Origin: Labia minor
Lineage: Eukaryota; Arthropoda; Insecta; Dermaptera; Spongiphoridae
Assembly: GCA_963082975.1 (NCBI GenBank)
Contig: OY720345.1
Location: forward strand, 25,862,611-25,926,610
Reading direction: 5' to 3'
DNA length: 64,000 nucleotides
Below, piece after piece: positions 1 through 13,500 of the stretch. The translations under genes and the position numbers were made by a program. Numbering within the stretch: position 1 is the stretch's first letter; each line of letters opens with the position of its first letter. Under the pieces are notes generated by a model, which ran no database searches, was not told the DNA's origin, and worked only from the letters and a program-made list of their open reading frames with translations.

Positions 1-1739
1 TTTATTTCTTCTAATTTCCTAATATTAATGAACGAAACACTTCAGCAAAATGTTAATAGGGATTGAATTTATGAAGGAAATATTTTAAATTTCAATCTGT
101 TGTCAGTATTTTGTTATATTCACCATATAAGCTTATTTGCCTTAACTGAGAGTAGTTCTTACTAAGCAAAGCCGTGCTAGTTGCCTTATATGCGTGCCTT
201 TTCACCACTAATGAAAAAAGAAACAATAGAATAATAATAATCTATGGAATAAATCATGAGAATTATTTAGTTTAATAATATTGAAAGTGTAATAATTCAA
301 TGAATAATTAATTCAAAATTTAAATTAATGGTAATTAACTCAAAATATAATTAAATAATAAATTGGTAATAGTCCATTAATTATAAATTCACATTGTAAC
401 AACAAGGCTAGGCATTCAGTTCTCAGTTATTCCTTGGAGTAGAAAGGGACTGCCCGGCCCAATCTAGGAAACCATTCGCCTTAATTAGGGTTGAATGGGT
501 TCACTTTTTTTTTAAATATCCCATTAACATTGAATATTTATTATTATAAAACAATCAATAATGAATCTATTGCTTTGCCAAAAATATATATATATAACAT
601 TATTCATGGATTTTATAACAAATTTTCTTTAAGCTCTGCATCGATAGCATTCCTCTCCTATATATAAATCCTATTTAGAAATAAATATTATGATTAATTA
701 AGTAAAAAAATACTCGTTTTTCGTTATTTTTTTATCATGTAAATATAGTAATTATATATATATATAATATTATTATATTTATTATTTTTATATTATTATA
801 TAATTTTAAATAGATATTTATATACACATTCATGGTCATAGTCAGCGAGAGTCAGGCTTCCACCCTCCTACAAACAGGAACAATATTAATTAAAAAATTA
901 TAGAGTAATGAAACTAAACAAAATTAAGTTATAATCACTTTTACAGTACTGCTTTATTATATAAATCCCTTTAAATTTTTATTCCATTCGTATTTCACTT
1001 TTAATATGTTTCATTAAAACTTGAATGACCATGGCTTTCTCCCCAATAACTAGTTGAATTTTGAAAAAATTTTTAAGAATAAAATAATGTGATAATTTGT
1101 ATAAAAAATTACTTCTTTTTACCATTATTTTTGATGGTTCGATGTAATAGGAGCATTTCTAGGTGTAAAAAGTATTCTATTGTAGAGTTAGTATTTAAAT
1201 TTTAATAAAAAATTTTCAGACTTGAAATCTAATAGATAAATTTCCTGAATAAGTCCATTAAAATCCTAATAATCTTAACTAATCATATTAAGTAGATTAG
1301 TTATAAAAATAATTTCATATGAAAAATTAACCCAGTTGTTAATATTATTTTTAATCATTAGAATAATTTATATTCCAATCTTAATTACAAACCAGTCCAA
1401 TTATATAAAAAAAATATATATATTAATTTTCTATTAAATTTCAATTATGATATTTTGTAGTCTTAACTTATATTAGTAAAGTTATGTTTATTCTATATAC
1501 TAATATAAACAAAAATCAACATTTAAAGTTATATTTGTTTTATACTAAAAAATCGCAAAGGCCACCCTTCCTAAATAAAATTAACTAAATAATAAATTGT
1601 ATGGTATAAATATAAATCATCGAATCCTTTGTTTAAATTATCAAATTTTTTTTTTATAAATTGTAGATAAATATAAGTTCTGCCATTTTTAAATGTTTAT
1701 AAAGATAATATATATATATATTTTTAAAACTTTGTTTTT
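1..1739. other. AT-rich non-coding stretch
   Basis: No gene or classified repeat is seen. The stretch is A/T tracts and short (TA)n runs, with two less AT-rich patches at about 410-490 and 835-885. Neither patch has an open frame longer than a few dozen codons or a recognisable repeat end. It is probably intergenic DNA or intron. Confidence 0.6.
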
Positions 1740-1864
1740 ACTATCTCGTAAGAGATAGTATTGCGATCACGAAAATTTTAGATGTTGAGATTTTGATGTT
1801 TATATACGTTTTGAAGGTTCCAGAATCATTTTCACAAAGGGTGAGAAAAATGTCTCTCTCTCTG

Positions 1865-1896
<32 letters not shown>

Positions 1897-2352
1897 GACA
1901 AGATTGCGCAAAAACGGTTTGAGCTAGAATGATGAAATTTGGTACATGGACATTATTCAAAATTCATAGTTTTCTATCAACTTTTGAGAAATGTAGCTCA
2001 TCCGGAAGAGGGTCATTACCTACAACGTTTTGATATTTTTTCCTCTAAAGTGACCGTAAAAATAAAGATATATGTTTGATAATTTTTCACATGATTAATA
2101 ATTGTATAAAACTGCTATATATAGAATTTCAGCTTGATTGAATCGCTGAAAGTACCAGAATTAATTTTTTAACACTGCAAATCTCACGCGCCAACACGTG
2201 GTGCCATCAACAAAGAGCCAAACATGCACTGGTTTAATAAATATTATTTATTAATTTTAATTTATAATTTAATTAACTTAATTTAATTTAAATTAATATA
2301 TGATATTTAATTCAATTCAAATTTGCGAGATAGTCGAGTGGAGACACTCCAG
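1740..2352 (-). mobile_element. Helentron-like non-autonomous element, copy 1
   Basis: Read on the minus strand, the element opens with CTGGAGTGTCTCCACTCGAC and a CTATCTCGC block, and closes with a short hairpin made from the same CTATCTC motif (1740-1760). It has an internal microsatellite of (TC)n then (TG)n at about 1854-1890. A subterminal repeat reused in a 3' hairpin plus a core microsatellite is the known layout of helentron-associated elements (HINE/DINE-1 type). No ORF is present. The class assignment is inference; the family itself is clear because six copies share the same ends and body. Confidence 0.7.
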
Positions 2353-4310
2353 CTAATTATATTATATAATTGTATTTTATTTAATTTCTATTTATTATTG
2401 TTTTCAATAATAGTTTTTTATTGGAAATAATAATTTATTTATTTTTTTATCTAGGATTAAAAATACATTTTTCTATCTTTTATATATAAATATTAAAAAA
2501 AAAATAACTCACAATATTTTAAAATAATTCTAAGAATATATATATATATATATATATATAGAAAAATGGAATGGTTAACCAATCTTAGCTCGTCTCTTGA
2601 AAATTTAAGATGACAGATCGTGGTTTCCATTCTCTGTCTGCTCCTGTGAACGTAGGAGGGGGGAAAGTGGGAGGAGAAGGAGTTATGCTGGCTGCCGGCA
2701 CTGGGCAACTCTCACCTGGGTAGCGTACCGGGCAACCTTGGCACCGACCATTTAGGGCACGGCCCTTTGCCACCTTGTCTCAACACATTCATTCACACAC
2801 ATACCCACACATACAAATATATATATATATATAAATGTATTTGTATATTTAAATATATATATATATATATATATGGTTAATGGTGTAACGTATACTTACT
2901 ATTCAATAAACACCTTCCTTCTATAAAAAAAAAATTTTGATGCATTTCCTTAATGTTTTACGATTGAATGGAATAAAATTTGCAATTGCCATGGAGATGT
3001 CACGTTTCTCACGTTCTTTTCAATTCATGATTGGTGATCCGAACGTTTTGCATTCAAAAAACATAAACTAAACAAATTTAACACGCAGTAGGTTGCAGAT
3101 TACAATTATATATGAGCAGATATTTTAGTACTAGCCATTCTTATTACTCTTCGATATATTCATATATTTTATAAGAAAAAAAAAGAAACGGATCATTTGA
3201 ATGTACTACACATTGTTATTTCTATATCATTTCTATTAAATTAAATTTTTTTATTTTTTTTTTTTTTTTTTTTGAATTCCATGTGGAAATTTTAAATAAT
3301 TTCAATAAAAACGACCTTTATGAATTTTATTGGAATTAATATATTAATAAATAATTTAAATATCGTTTTGTAATATAAAACAACCAATTAAAATTATTTA
3401 TATTTGGACTTTTATACAATATATTTTTTTTTTAAATTTTTAAATTTTTTTTTTTTTAATTTTAAGTAAATAAATATTAAATACCACTGAAATAGAAAAA
3501 TACAACAATAATGTATGTTCGAATCCCATCTAAATCCTTTAAATTTATTATATATATAAATAAAGTTCGAAATTCTTAATGAATAAATTTATCCTCTTTG
3601 AAATGTATTTTAAGAAATTGATGCCCCTATTCTTCAGTGAAACTATTAAAATTTCTGAAAAAAATTATTCTCCAAATCTTTACATGAAATTCCATATATT
3701 TTACCAACAACTATGACTTATTTCGAATTCTTATGTCATATAATTTGTATAATTAATTGGTAAAGATTCGGACAGACAAGAATAAATTCAATGAATTATT
3801 TAATATTACTATTTTATTTTATATTATTCATTAAAATAGATGATATTTTTTTATTATTGTATCTATTATGATAATTATTTAAAAAAAAAATGGAAAATTA
3901 ATGTAAACGAATAAATTGAGTTTATTTTACACTTGGTTGGTTTGTTATTTTCTTGAAGAATTTGAATTATTCTAAAGTTTATAATAACATTGATCATATT
4001 TCTTATAGGTATTTTCTTTATTTATATTTCAATAAATAATAGATATAATAATAAAGTTAAAAAAATATATTCTTGCATGATGAGATTTTTAAACCATCCC
4101 TGAGGTAAATTTTATTATCACATTATTTAGATTATGTAGGTATAGAATTTATTACTTGAAACCTATTCAATGATAAATATTAGTTTATACAAGCACTTTG
4201 GTGATGGAGATAAAACTTAAACAGATCTTAAGGAAAAGTACTTAAAAAATTTAACCAAAATTTATTTATTAAAAAAAAACAATTATGTAAAAATTAGTTT
4301 TTTAATTTTT
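2353..4310. other. Non-coding, with a GC-rich patch and (TA)n runs
   Basis: The stretch is mostly A/T-rich and contains (TA)n tracts at 2536-2561, 2817-2833 and 2852-2874. A conspicuous GC-rich patch at about 2630-2790 has short open frames on the minus strand but no recognisable protein, so I read it as an unclassified repeat fragment. Near 3508-3530 there is a tRNA-type B-box (TGTTCGAATCCC), which may be a degraded SINE. Nothing else is supported. Confidence 0.5.
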
Positions 4311-4830
4311 ACTATCTCGCCAGAGATAGTTTTGCGATCTTGAAAATTTTCGATGTCGAGATTTTGATGTTTTTATACGTTTTGAAGGTTCCTGATTCAT
4401 TTTCACTAAGGTTGAAAAAAATGTCTGTCGGTGTCTGTATATGTATGTAGACAAGATTATTCAAAAACGGTTGGAGCTAGTATAATTAAATTTGGTATAC
4501 AGGCATTTTTTCCCTCTAAAGTGACCGTAAAAATAAAGATATATGTTTGATAGTTTTTCACATGATTAAAAATTTTATAAAATTGCTATATATAGAATTT
4601 CAGCTTGATTGAATAGCTAAAAGTACCCGAATTAATTTTTTAACACGTTGACTGGCAATCGTGACGTGACTTGACGTGGTACCATCAACAAAGAGTCAAA
4701 TACGCGCTGGTTTGATAAATATTATTTATTAATTTTAATTTATAATTTAATTGATTAAATTTAATTTAAATATAATATATGTTATTTAATCCAATTCAAA
4801 TTGCGAGATAGTCGAGTGGAGACACTCCAG
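4311..4830 (-). mobile_element. Helentron-like non-autonomous element, copy 2
   Basis: Both ends match copy 1: the hairpin ACTATCTCGCCAGAGATAGT at 4311-4330, and the other end finishing at 4830 with GAGTGGAGACACTCCAG. It is shorter than copy 1 because the middle lacks the block found in other copies between the 'inverted hairpin' third and the 'GACCGTAAAAATAAAG' segment. Its microsatellite has collapsed to a few TG/TC units. It has no coding capacity. Confidence 0.7.
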
Positions 4831-5575
4831 ATTGTTTTTTATTATTTTTTTAATTATTTTTAGATTTATATTTTTTGTTTTTTTGGTTTGAGTTATGAGC
4901 AATAAAATTAATAATATTTATTATAATCGTAGGTTATTTATATATTTTTACGTTCTAATAATAAAAATAAAAATAAAATAAAATAAATGAGATTAGAATT
5001 TAATTTTCTTTTCTTTATTATTCGCTATTATTCACTATGAATTATGAATAATTGATGATTTATATATTTACAGAGATGATCTAAATTTATTTCATTATTT
5101 GTTTTTGTTTTTTTTTTTTAAGAAATCCCTACATGACTCGATTTATTTTATTTTATTCTTTTTTTTTATTTTAATTCATTCTTCCTTGTCAGGAACCTGT
5201 ACCTTGAAATAATAATAAAAAAAACATTAATAGTTATATAGAAATTAGAGATGCTTTAATTCACCGAAAAACCAAAGGGAAAATCCCAATTAAACATTAA
5301 ACTATGCCAAGTAAATATATCATTAAAAAACTTTCTAATTCTAATGCTATTATATTTCATACTTGATTATATCATAATAAAAGGGAATATTATCACTTTA
5401 CAATGACGGAAATGTCATTGCAAATTTCATTTTTTTTGTTTATGAGATTTAATAAATCATATATATTTTTTCTGTTATTTTTGACATTAGATATTATAAA
5501 AAAATATAATACACTTGCATGGAACATATAAAAACTATCAATGGACAGATATGCTAAAGATTATATTTATTATTA
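4831..5575. other. AT-rich non-coding stretch
   Basis: Simple A/T-rich DNA between a helentron-like element and a SINE fragment. No open frame, tRNA or repeat end is recognised. Confidence 0.6.
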
Positions 5576-5698
5576 TTTGTGGATAGACCCTGAGGATCAC
5601 GAAGACCTTTAAAGATAAACTATTAATTATTGAATTTCCTTAGGCCCGAGCTCTAGTCTTCAGTGTGTCGTGCTAACCACTAAATCTCTGAATAGTGT
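5576..5698 (-). repeat. tRNA-derived SINE fragment (family 1)
   Basis: Read on the minus strand it has a tRNA-like head (TTTAGTGGTTAGCACGAC, resembling a Pol III A-box) followed by a body ending in AGGGTCTATCC. The same head and body recur at 16276-16388 and, as the head only, at 16495-16560 and 31945-32015. The copy at 16.3 kb adds an (AAT)n tail, which is typical of SINEs mobilised by LINE machinery. The call rests on the A-box-like head and the multiple copies. Confidence 0.5.
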
Positions 5699-5950
5699 TC
5701 ATTATATTTATTATTGTTACACGAGTTTTGATTATAAAATGTTTTCTTTCTTAAAACTAAATATATCTAAATATATATATATATATATATATATATTACT
5801 ACTTTGAATATCATATTGAAATTTATAAATACTTAAAATTTGTTCTTTGTTAGATATTACAACAAATGATAATAATCAATATGTCGTTAAAATTAAAAAA
5901 TCGATCATATGTATTTTTTAAAATTATTTTATATAAAGAAATCAACAGCT

Positions 5951-6046
5951 TTTTTTACAATCCCACGAAAATTTTCAATGTCGAGATTTTGATGTTTTTA
6001 CACCTTTTGAAGGCCCATTAGTCATTTTCACTAAGGTTGAGAAAAA

Positions 6047-6102
<56 letters not shown>

Positions 6103-6766
6103 TGTAGAGAAGATTAAGCAAAAACAGTTTGAGCTAGAATATTGAAATTTTGTACACGAGTATTATTTAAAATTCGTAGTTTTCTATCAACTTTTGAGAA
6201 ATGTAGCTCATTTGGAAGAGGACCATTACCTATCACGTTTTCATTTTTTTTTCTCTTTAAACTGATAGTAAAAATAAAGATATATTTTTGCTAGTTTTCC
6301 ACATGTTTAAAAATTGTATAAAACTGCTTTATAAAGAATTTCAGCTTGATTGAATCGCTGAATTAATTTTTTAAATTTTAACTTAAAAATGAAGGTCAGT
6401 GCCGCCCTAACCACAGGGCTAAATGGGCTATAGCCCCAGGGCGCAAGCCTTTTGAGGCGGCAATTTTTTATTTGCGATATAGTATTTTCTTAGGAAGAAG
6501 GGCGCATTATTTTTAGTAGCCCATGGGCGCCGAATTCCTTAAGACGGCCCTGATGAAGGTAAAGGTTTTATTTACGTTGAAAAAGATCAAAACAATGTTG
6601 ATATTATTTGATTGCCTTCTTATTTCCATAAAATGTTATCAGTTAAAATTATGTCAAAAACCTTAAATCCTATGATCGGATAGAATACAATTTTAATTAA
6701 TTTTCTATATAGAAAAAAGCTTGATTATCTAAAACAAATTTGCGAGATCGAGTGGAGACACTCCAG
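5951..6766 (-). mobile_element. Helentron-like element, copy 3, interrupted
   Basis: The hairpin end is degraded (around 5951-5975), but the body and the far end (TGCGAGATCGAGTGGAGACA, ending at 6766) match the family. It has the longest internal microsatellite of the family: (GTCT)n, (TC)n and (TG)n at about 6046-6105. A separate transposon is inserted at 6397-6552, which explains much of the extra length. Confidence 0.65.
6389..6560. mobile_element. Nested hAT-type MITE with exact 8-bp target duplication
   Basis: The insertion at 6397-6552 is 156 bp and is flanked by a perfect 8-bp direct repeat, ATGAAGGT, at 6389-6396 and 6553-6560. Its ends are imperfect inverted repeats: CAGTGCCGCCCTAA on the left, and CAGGGCCGTCTTAA reading in from the right. 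An 8-bp duplication with CAG-starting ends is the hallmark of the hAT superfamily. It is GC-rich against its surroundings and carries no ORF, so it is a non-autonomous MITE. It lies inside helentron-like copy 3 and is therefore younger than that copy. Confidence 0.85.
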
Positions 6767-8919
6767 ATTTTTTTATTTTAATTTAATTCATTTAATCATT
6801 TATATAAATATTAAAATTATTTGTTTTTAAATTTATTTTACATGTTTTACATAAATTCATCTAACAAGATTAATAACTTTTTTTTTATAATATATGCATT
6901 AAAAATATAAATTATAGATAAATTTATATATTTAAATGTTAACATATTGATCTCTCTTAAGGTCGAGGGTTCAAACCCCAACCTATTATAATTTATAATA
7001 GTAATTAAATGAAATATTTTAAAATGATTAGATAGATAGTTGAAATTGCATTAAAATAATAAGCTAATGTATTGAAAGCTTATATCCCCCGAAACTTATG
7101 CAACCGATTACAATGTACTTATGTGTATATCTAATATCCTTAAATTATTATTTAAACTATTATTTGTCTTAAACGATCACCTAAATTAGCAGACTAGCAT
7201 TCTATTATAGATTAAGTCAATGAGAACCGCATTATCATATATTATTATATTAAATCATATTATTTTCATCACAATTTTAATTTATTATGTTAACTACATT
7301 CAGCTTACTATTATGAAATTCATATAATGCATGGGTTCCCATATTTTCTCAGTTTCCAACTCCTTTAAAATATTTTATTTCAATTTGAATTCATATACGG
7401 ATCGATCTATATCCCTCATGTTTGTGATTTTAATTAATAACGTTAAATATAATTATTCCAAAAAACTCATTACTTTAATTTTTTTTTTGACTAATAGCGA
7501 AATCGTAAATAGCTCAGGATAGGAACACTTGGTGAAATATGGTCAGAGGTTTTTTTTTAATAGTATAATATGGTAAAAATAGATTAGATAGAAATTTAAA
7601 ATTGAAATAAAATGTGTTAAGATTCAACATTTCAATTCTTTCGCAATTAAAATGCTTAGATGATAAAACAATAAATCTCAATTTAACTATTAACTTCTTT
7701 CCAGAGGATGGTGTTTTAACTTAAATTTCATCAAACAATTTCTATTAGAAATCAACTGACAAATTTTATTTCAAGATTAAAAAAATTATTTTAAAAAAAA
7801 AATAATCTTATATAAATCTATATAAATATTAAAAAAGCGGGGAGGGGGTGGGGGCTTAAAACAATTGTTAGTAAAAGGAAATTTTGGTAAAAACACCTGT
7901 AATTATATGTATCAATAAGACAATCAGATTCACAGGTAAAAAATGGGGTCCCCCACACCTGGAGATAATGAAAATGGAGGAAAAAATTGGGAAAGTGGGA
8001 AATTATAATAATGATAAATTAAATTAATATTAATAAATTTTGATTTGACCGTAAATTTTATATAAAAATATGAAAAAAAAAATGAAAAATTATAATTGGA
8101 TAATGATATCGGACTTCTCTCTTTTTATGGAAAATTGGAAGGAACCCGGATAACAAAAATATAATTCAAAGAAAGAAATGAAAATTGTAACTGGATTAAA
8201 ATATGGGTTTTAAATAAAAAAACAATATATTTGATAAAATAAACAATATAATAAAAAATAAAGGAAAATAATAATATGAAAAAAGTTAATTATAATAATT
8301 GATGCAAAGAGAAATCTCCGGTGGCAAAAACAATAAAATCCGGAAAATTTAGTTATTGAAATATGTATAGTGATGAAATTGGATCTGTATAATCAATTGA
8401 AACGCAAAATAATCTTACCAAATAAACCATAAAATAATGACTAAATAATTCGAAACTAACAATTTCTTATACAGAAATTAATTTTATCTAAAATTAATTT
8501 CAAATATTATATTATACTCCCATAAAGGAGGCTCAGACTTGTGCAGTATCAAGCAACTAAAACATGAAAGAGAACGGGGACGCCATGTCGTGTCCCCAGC
8601 TGAATTATAAAAATAAGAAATGGAGGTTTTATTCCGAAATGCCAACTCCTGAAAGTTCTCTTTGCTTTTTTGAAAATTGCATAATTCATTATTTTTTTAC
8701 GATAATAAAATTACATAAATACTTATTAATCATACACATTAATTTATGCAAATTAATTTTCTAAATAAAAATATATAGGGGGATGGCAAATTCGAAATTT
8801 ACCAAATCATGTTCGAGCCATGTTGGAGCAAATATGTATTATTGATTAATAAATATATTAATTAATTAATACTAGCATATTAATACTTTGAATCATAAAT
8901 TTATAACCCGTTTTTTACA
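6767..8919. other. Non-coding, with a possible SINE B-box and a G-rich tract
   Basis: A tRNA-type B-box (GAGGGTTCAAACCCCAACC) at about 6964-6982 may be the remains of a SINE. A G-rich run (GGGGAGGGGGTGGGGG) is at about 7839-7854. A 66-codon frame at 8564-8764 starts in a less AT-rich patch but ends in low-complexity Ile/Tyr/Phe sequence and is not convincing. The rest is A/T-rich with no recognised features. Confidence 0.45.
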
Positions 8920-9290
8920 CTAAAGCCTTGAATTTCATAAAAAACGGCGGAAGCAAAGTTGCACATCCTTTAATAAATTTAGAGTATTTGAAAATACTAT
9001 TCATCGCACCATTTATGGGCCAAATAAAGATGAGTTCACCGGAGGAATGGCTGAGACTGTATAACAAGACCTTTATGCATCCCAGACATAGTATTATGAG
9101 GGAGAAGATTGCGATGGACAAGACACATGGCAAGAATGGGATAGAAAAAACTAGCGAAAAGGCTATTTATGGGGAGACCGATTGAAAGACCAAGGGCACG
9201 GTGGGTAGGATGGGTGTAGCTCAAGATAAGGATGTTTGAAGAAATGTGGTTACTGCAGCTAAGAATTTTCAAGTTCCATAGAGCCATAAA
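8920..9290 (+). pseudogene. LINE 3'-end remnant
   Basis: The C-terminal part of a non-LTR retrotransposon ORF2, broken by stops and frame changes. Around 9178-9220 one frame reads like R-P-x-G-R-P-R-A-R-W, a motif common at the C-terminal end of LINE ORF2 proteins. The final about 80 bases (9205-9290) match, in inverse orientation, the fragments at 17911-18003 and 34233-34397 (shared words: GAAATGTGGTT and AAGAA-TTTC-AGTT). The LINE clade cannot be decided from such a short tail. Confidence 0.5.
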
Positions 9291-9316
9291 GATACGAATA
9301 TTATTAATATTTTATA

Positions 9317-9525
9317 TTAACACACTATGAGCGGGGCGGGTATTTATACCCGTTGCCACTTATATGAGGGATATATGTTAGTATCGTTTAAAATAAGTAA
9401 TTTTAAGTGACACAAGGGAAAATATATATTATATAAGTGGCAACGGGTATAAATACCTGCCCCGCGCTTATAAGTGGCAGTCCCCGCAACGGGTACAAAT
9501 ACCCGCCCCGCTCATAGTGTGTTAA
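9317..9525. mobile_element. piggyBac-type MITE
   Basis: A 201-bp element (9321-9521) lies between two TTAA tetranucleotides (9317-9320 and 9522-9525), the target site of the piggyBac superfamily. The terminal inverted repeats begin CACACTATGAGCGGGGCGGG and match perfectly over at least 20 bases at both ends. A second internal inverted copy of the CGGGTATAAATACC motif lies at about 9432-9465. It is GC-rich in a very AT-rich context and has no ORF. The precise ends suggest a young insertion. Confidence 0.85.
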
Positions 9526-10488
9526 TAATATAATATCGAAAAACTCTTGTTTTGGCAGTTATTTAAAACTAATTTAAAAATAAGATCCAAAATAAAAATA
9601 CTTTTTTGTTGTATACATTTTAATGTAAGCGGAGAGCGCATTGAAAATTATGAATAAAAACGGAGCCGTGAATACTGAATGATTGAAAAACGCTGACTTA
9701 TTAGATAAAATATATGCACAACAACGTAACATGTTAAGACTAACTTGAATAATTATTAATCTGATTTGTCTCAAATTATCAACAGCTTATCTAACTAACA
9801 AATATAACACTAATCAATATATATAATTTCAATTGTAGGTATGTATGTATGTATGTATGAAATGTCTGTAACTTTAAACATTATGAAAAGCTATAAATTT
9901 AGAATTTTACAATTTACAATCGTTATAGAATTTAAAATAAAAAAAAAATTGAAATAGAAATTATAATATTCTAATTTTTAATATTAATATTATTTTTTTA
10001 TCATAAAAGAGAATTTAGTAAACATAATAAACATAAAAAGAAACCTATCAAAATTATCAATTTGTTGCTGACTTCATTTTTTTAAAATTTTGTTTTGTTT
10101 TTATTAAATATTGAAAAAAATAAAAAAAAAATATTACGACGATTTAAATAAAGTTATTAATTTTATATTTAAACATTGTGTTGTTTTATTAGTATTTGAA
10201 ACAAAATTTCCTATAAATTATTATTATTATTAATCAATCTCGTGCGGTTAGAAGCCGCCTGTCCCTCTAAGAAATTATATGCTGCCGGGAACGGCCAGTT
10301 TTTCAATAAATGATTTAATGGTGTTAGTTATATTTTATTTATTATTATAACAATTTTAAATAGATGAACTAAAAAAACGGTCACCCAATATCTTGAGAAT
10401 GTTGTGGTCCACTTTACGTGGCAAACATAAGTATCATGCCCTCGAGAATAAAAGGTTGTGTGTGTGATTATGGTTAATGTAGTGGTAA

Positions 10489-10527
<39 letters not shown>

Positions 10528-13500
10528 TTACAGCTTTATCTCAATTATCTAAATCATAATTTTCATTCTGCCGACGTCATTCAATTTAAGAATTCTTAAA
10601 TTTTCACACAATTATATTTTTTATATTAAAAATTTGTTATAAATATTTTTATTTCAAACTGCGAATTTATTTCCGGAATCTTTTGTTTGTCTATGAATAA
10701 TTAGATATAAATACAGATATTAACTTTTCATTAAAGTAGACATTAAAAAGAAATAAAATATGATAAGATACTAAAATAAATTATAAATTATACATATATC
10801 TATAAACAAACCAGAATTTCAACATAAAAAAAAAAAATTCAAACTAATTTACATTTATCATCACAAATCACGAGGTATTTATTTTAATGATCTATTTATC
10901 TACAAAATTAATAAAAAAATAAAAAATTAATTATGGATTTTTTGACGTCAATTCTTCACTCCGGTTTCTAAATTTAAAACTCTATAGCTATAAAAAAAAA
11001 TTTAGAATGTACAAAACCTTAAACAGGTAATAAACAAATTTTTATATTTATTTTTTCGTTTTTCAAGGTTCGTAAAACTTTATTTTAAATTCATTTAAAA
11101 ACTAATGTATATTATTCCAATCATAAATTACTTAACTTTTTTTTTTAAGAAAATTATATAATAAATAATTATTTTATTAAAGTAAATATGTGTGTATTAT
11201 AAAAACCAGTTTGGTGTGACCATCTCTGAATTCCTAGTTTAATTTTATTATAGGTAAATTATAGAAAATTTAGAATATTCTAGCTTCTTGATTAATTTAA
11301 ATTATTTTCTAAACGTAATATAAATAACACTCCATCCATTTTTATATATTTTTGTATGTTGAAATCAAAAATCACTATAAAAACTATCGATAAGATCAAG
11401 TTTTAGAAATTCAAGAAACATTTTATAGATTTATCCGTGGCTCTTCTTTCATGAACCAAGAGGATCAGGCTTTTAAAAATATATTCCTAAACTATTGTAT
11501 ATGATGAGAGAGTCAAGAAAGATAACAAGGATGATCACAAATGGGATTACTAAAATAAGATACAAAATAATTAATAATCCTAATTCCAAATTTTGTTTTA
11601 TTAGATAAAATTGCACAATTTTTCAAAATATAAATTTATATATCAAAAATGAGCTGTGGCCAGGCACTGAACCGCCCGACGATTTGAAATAAATTAATTC
11701 ACAAACAACATTTTATATATATATAAAGTAACAAAAAAAAATATTTTTAAAACTTGAATTAAAATGACGAAATTATATTATCTTGTTTTTTTTTAGTTTA
11801 ATTACTCAATTATTTATCACGAATATATTTTAAGTGAAAAATTTCCGACAATGAATATAAAATTAATACTTTGTAAACTAGCACTTCCGGTTTCCAGAAT
11901 TACACCAAAAGTTGATGCATTCATGCTTCTAATGTATTAAGTAAATCTATTTTATCAAAATCCATTGAGTCGTTCAAGCTATTCACGTCAATACGGACAC
12001 ACAACGGACGGACGGACATACATCATGCTAAAAATACTTTTTCTGTTAACAAAATGCACGATTCGTGAAGATATGTCAAAATCTTCACAAGTGAAATTTG
12101 GTGTGAAAACAATATCTTCCCTTCCTATCGTCGCTCGTTAAAAATATTCCCAACTTTGTTTTAGATAAGAAAATATTAATTAATTAATATTTAATTTAAT
12201 TAAAATTAATTTAAAAGTAACAATAACAATAGACACAAAAAATAAATATTTAAATATTTAAATCAATACAATTTGAAATCATTTTTTTTTATTTTTAATC
12301 TGTCATAGTGACGTTGACAAATGAACACATTTAAATTTAACACTTGTTTAACCTATAAAAATTTAGTTTTATTAAAAATTTATAAATATAAAAAATATTA
12401 TATATACTTACCTTATTTTAGAAAATATTAATCAATTAAGAGTAATATTTACTTTAATTTAATTGAAATTGGTATTAATATTATTGAGTATTACAAATTT
12501 AAATAAAAATTTAAATATTATTAACATTCTTTGTATGTAAATTTCTAGAATTATTAATTTTATATTCAGTGTAGAAAATGAATCAACTTCTTAACTGTGC
12601 CACCAGTCATAGAAGGATCTAGGCTTATATATATTTGTATTTTAAGATATGATTTTACTTGAAATTAGAATCAAATTATTAACATTTTCTTCTTAATTGA
12701 TAATATTTATTATTCAATCAAATTAAAAAAATGAGTAAACAGACAAAGATGATCATTTACAATAATTAAAAAATAGTAAAATAATATTTGCATAACATAT
12801 ATATATATAATTTATAACTAAAATAAAAAATGTGATTATATAATATTTTTTATAATAAATTATATAAAAAATATTTTAAATAATTTTTTTAGTCATTATG
12901 AGAACCACTTCATATTTACAAGCAATATAATTGTTTATTTAGAAAAACGGAAATAAGAATATCGATTTTTAGAGATTATAAATTCAAATTTGATATTATT
13001 TAAAAAGTCCCTGAATTTATGAACATCATTTTATGACATTGAATTGTACTCCCTCTCCTCCTCTTTGTACGTGTCTGTCTGTCAACAAGGCTAGATTCAT
13101 AATTATATTTTTACACCGAAATTTTTATCTCGTGTGAAAATCTACAGGGAAATATTTTATTAAAATTCTTCAATCAGAAGTTATTTGATATTTTTTTCCT
13201 TCTAGTAATTTATTTTACATATTTATTATATTAGTTATATGAATAATATGTACACTAATCTCTAACGATGCTTACGTTTGTCTATTTACAGATGTATAAT
13301 ACAAACTAAATGAGCCATTCTTTTTTAAAATGATATAAGAATATGTCATGTGTCATTTGCATAACTATCATTTGATTTTTTTAAATATGTAGTTTTAAAA
13401 TTAACTGAGAAATTATATAAATTGTAATCTTAAATGAAAAAACTTAAGAGGTTTCAAAAATATATTTTGACACTAATACTCTGTTTATTATTAATTTAAT

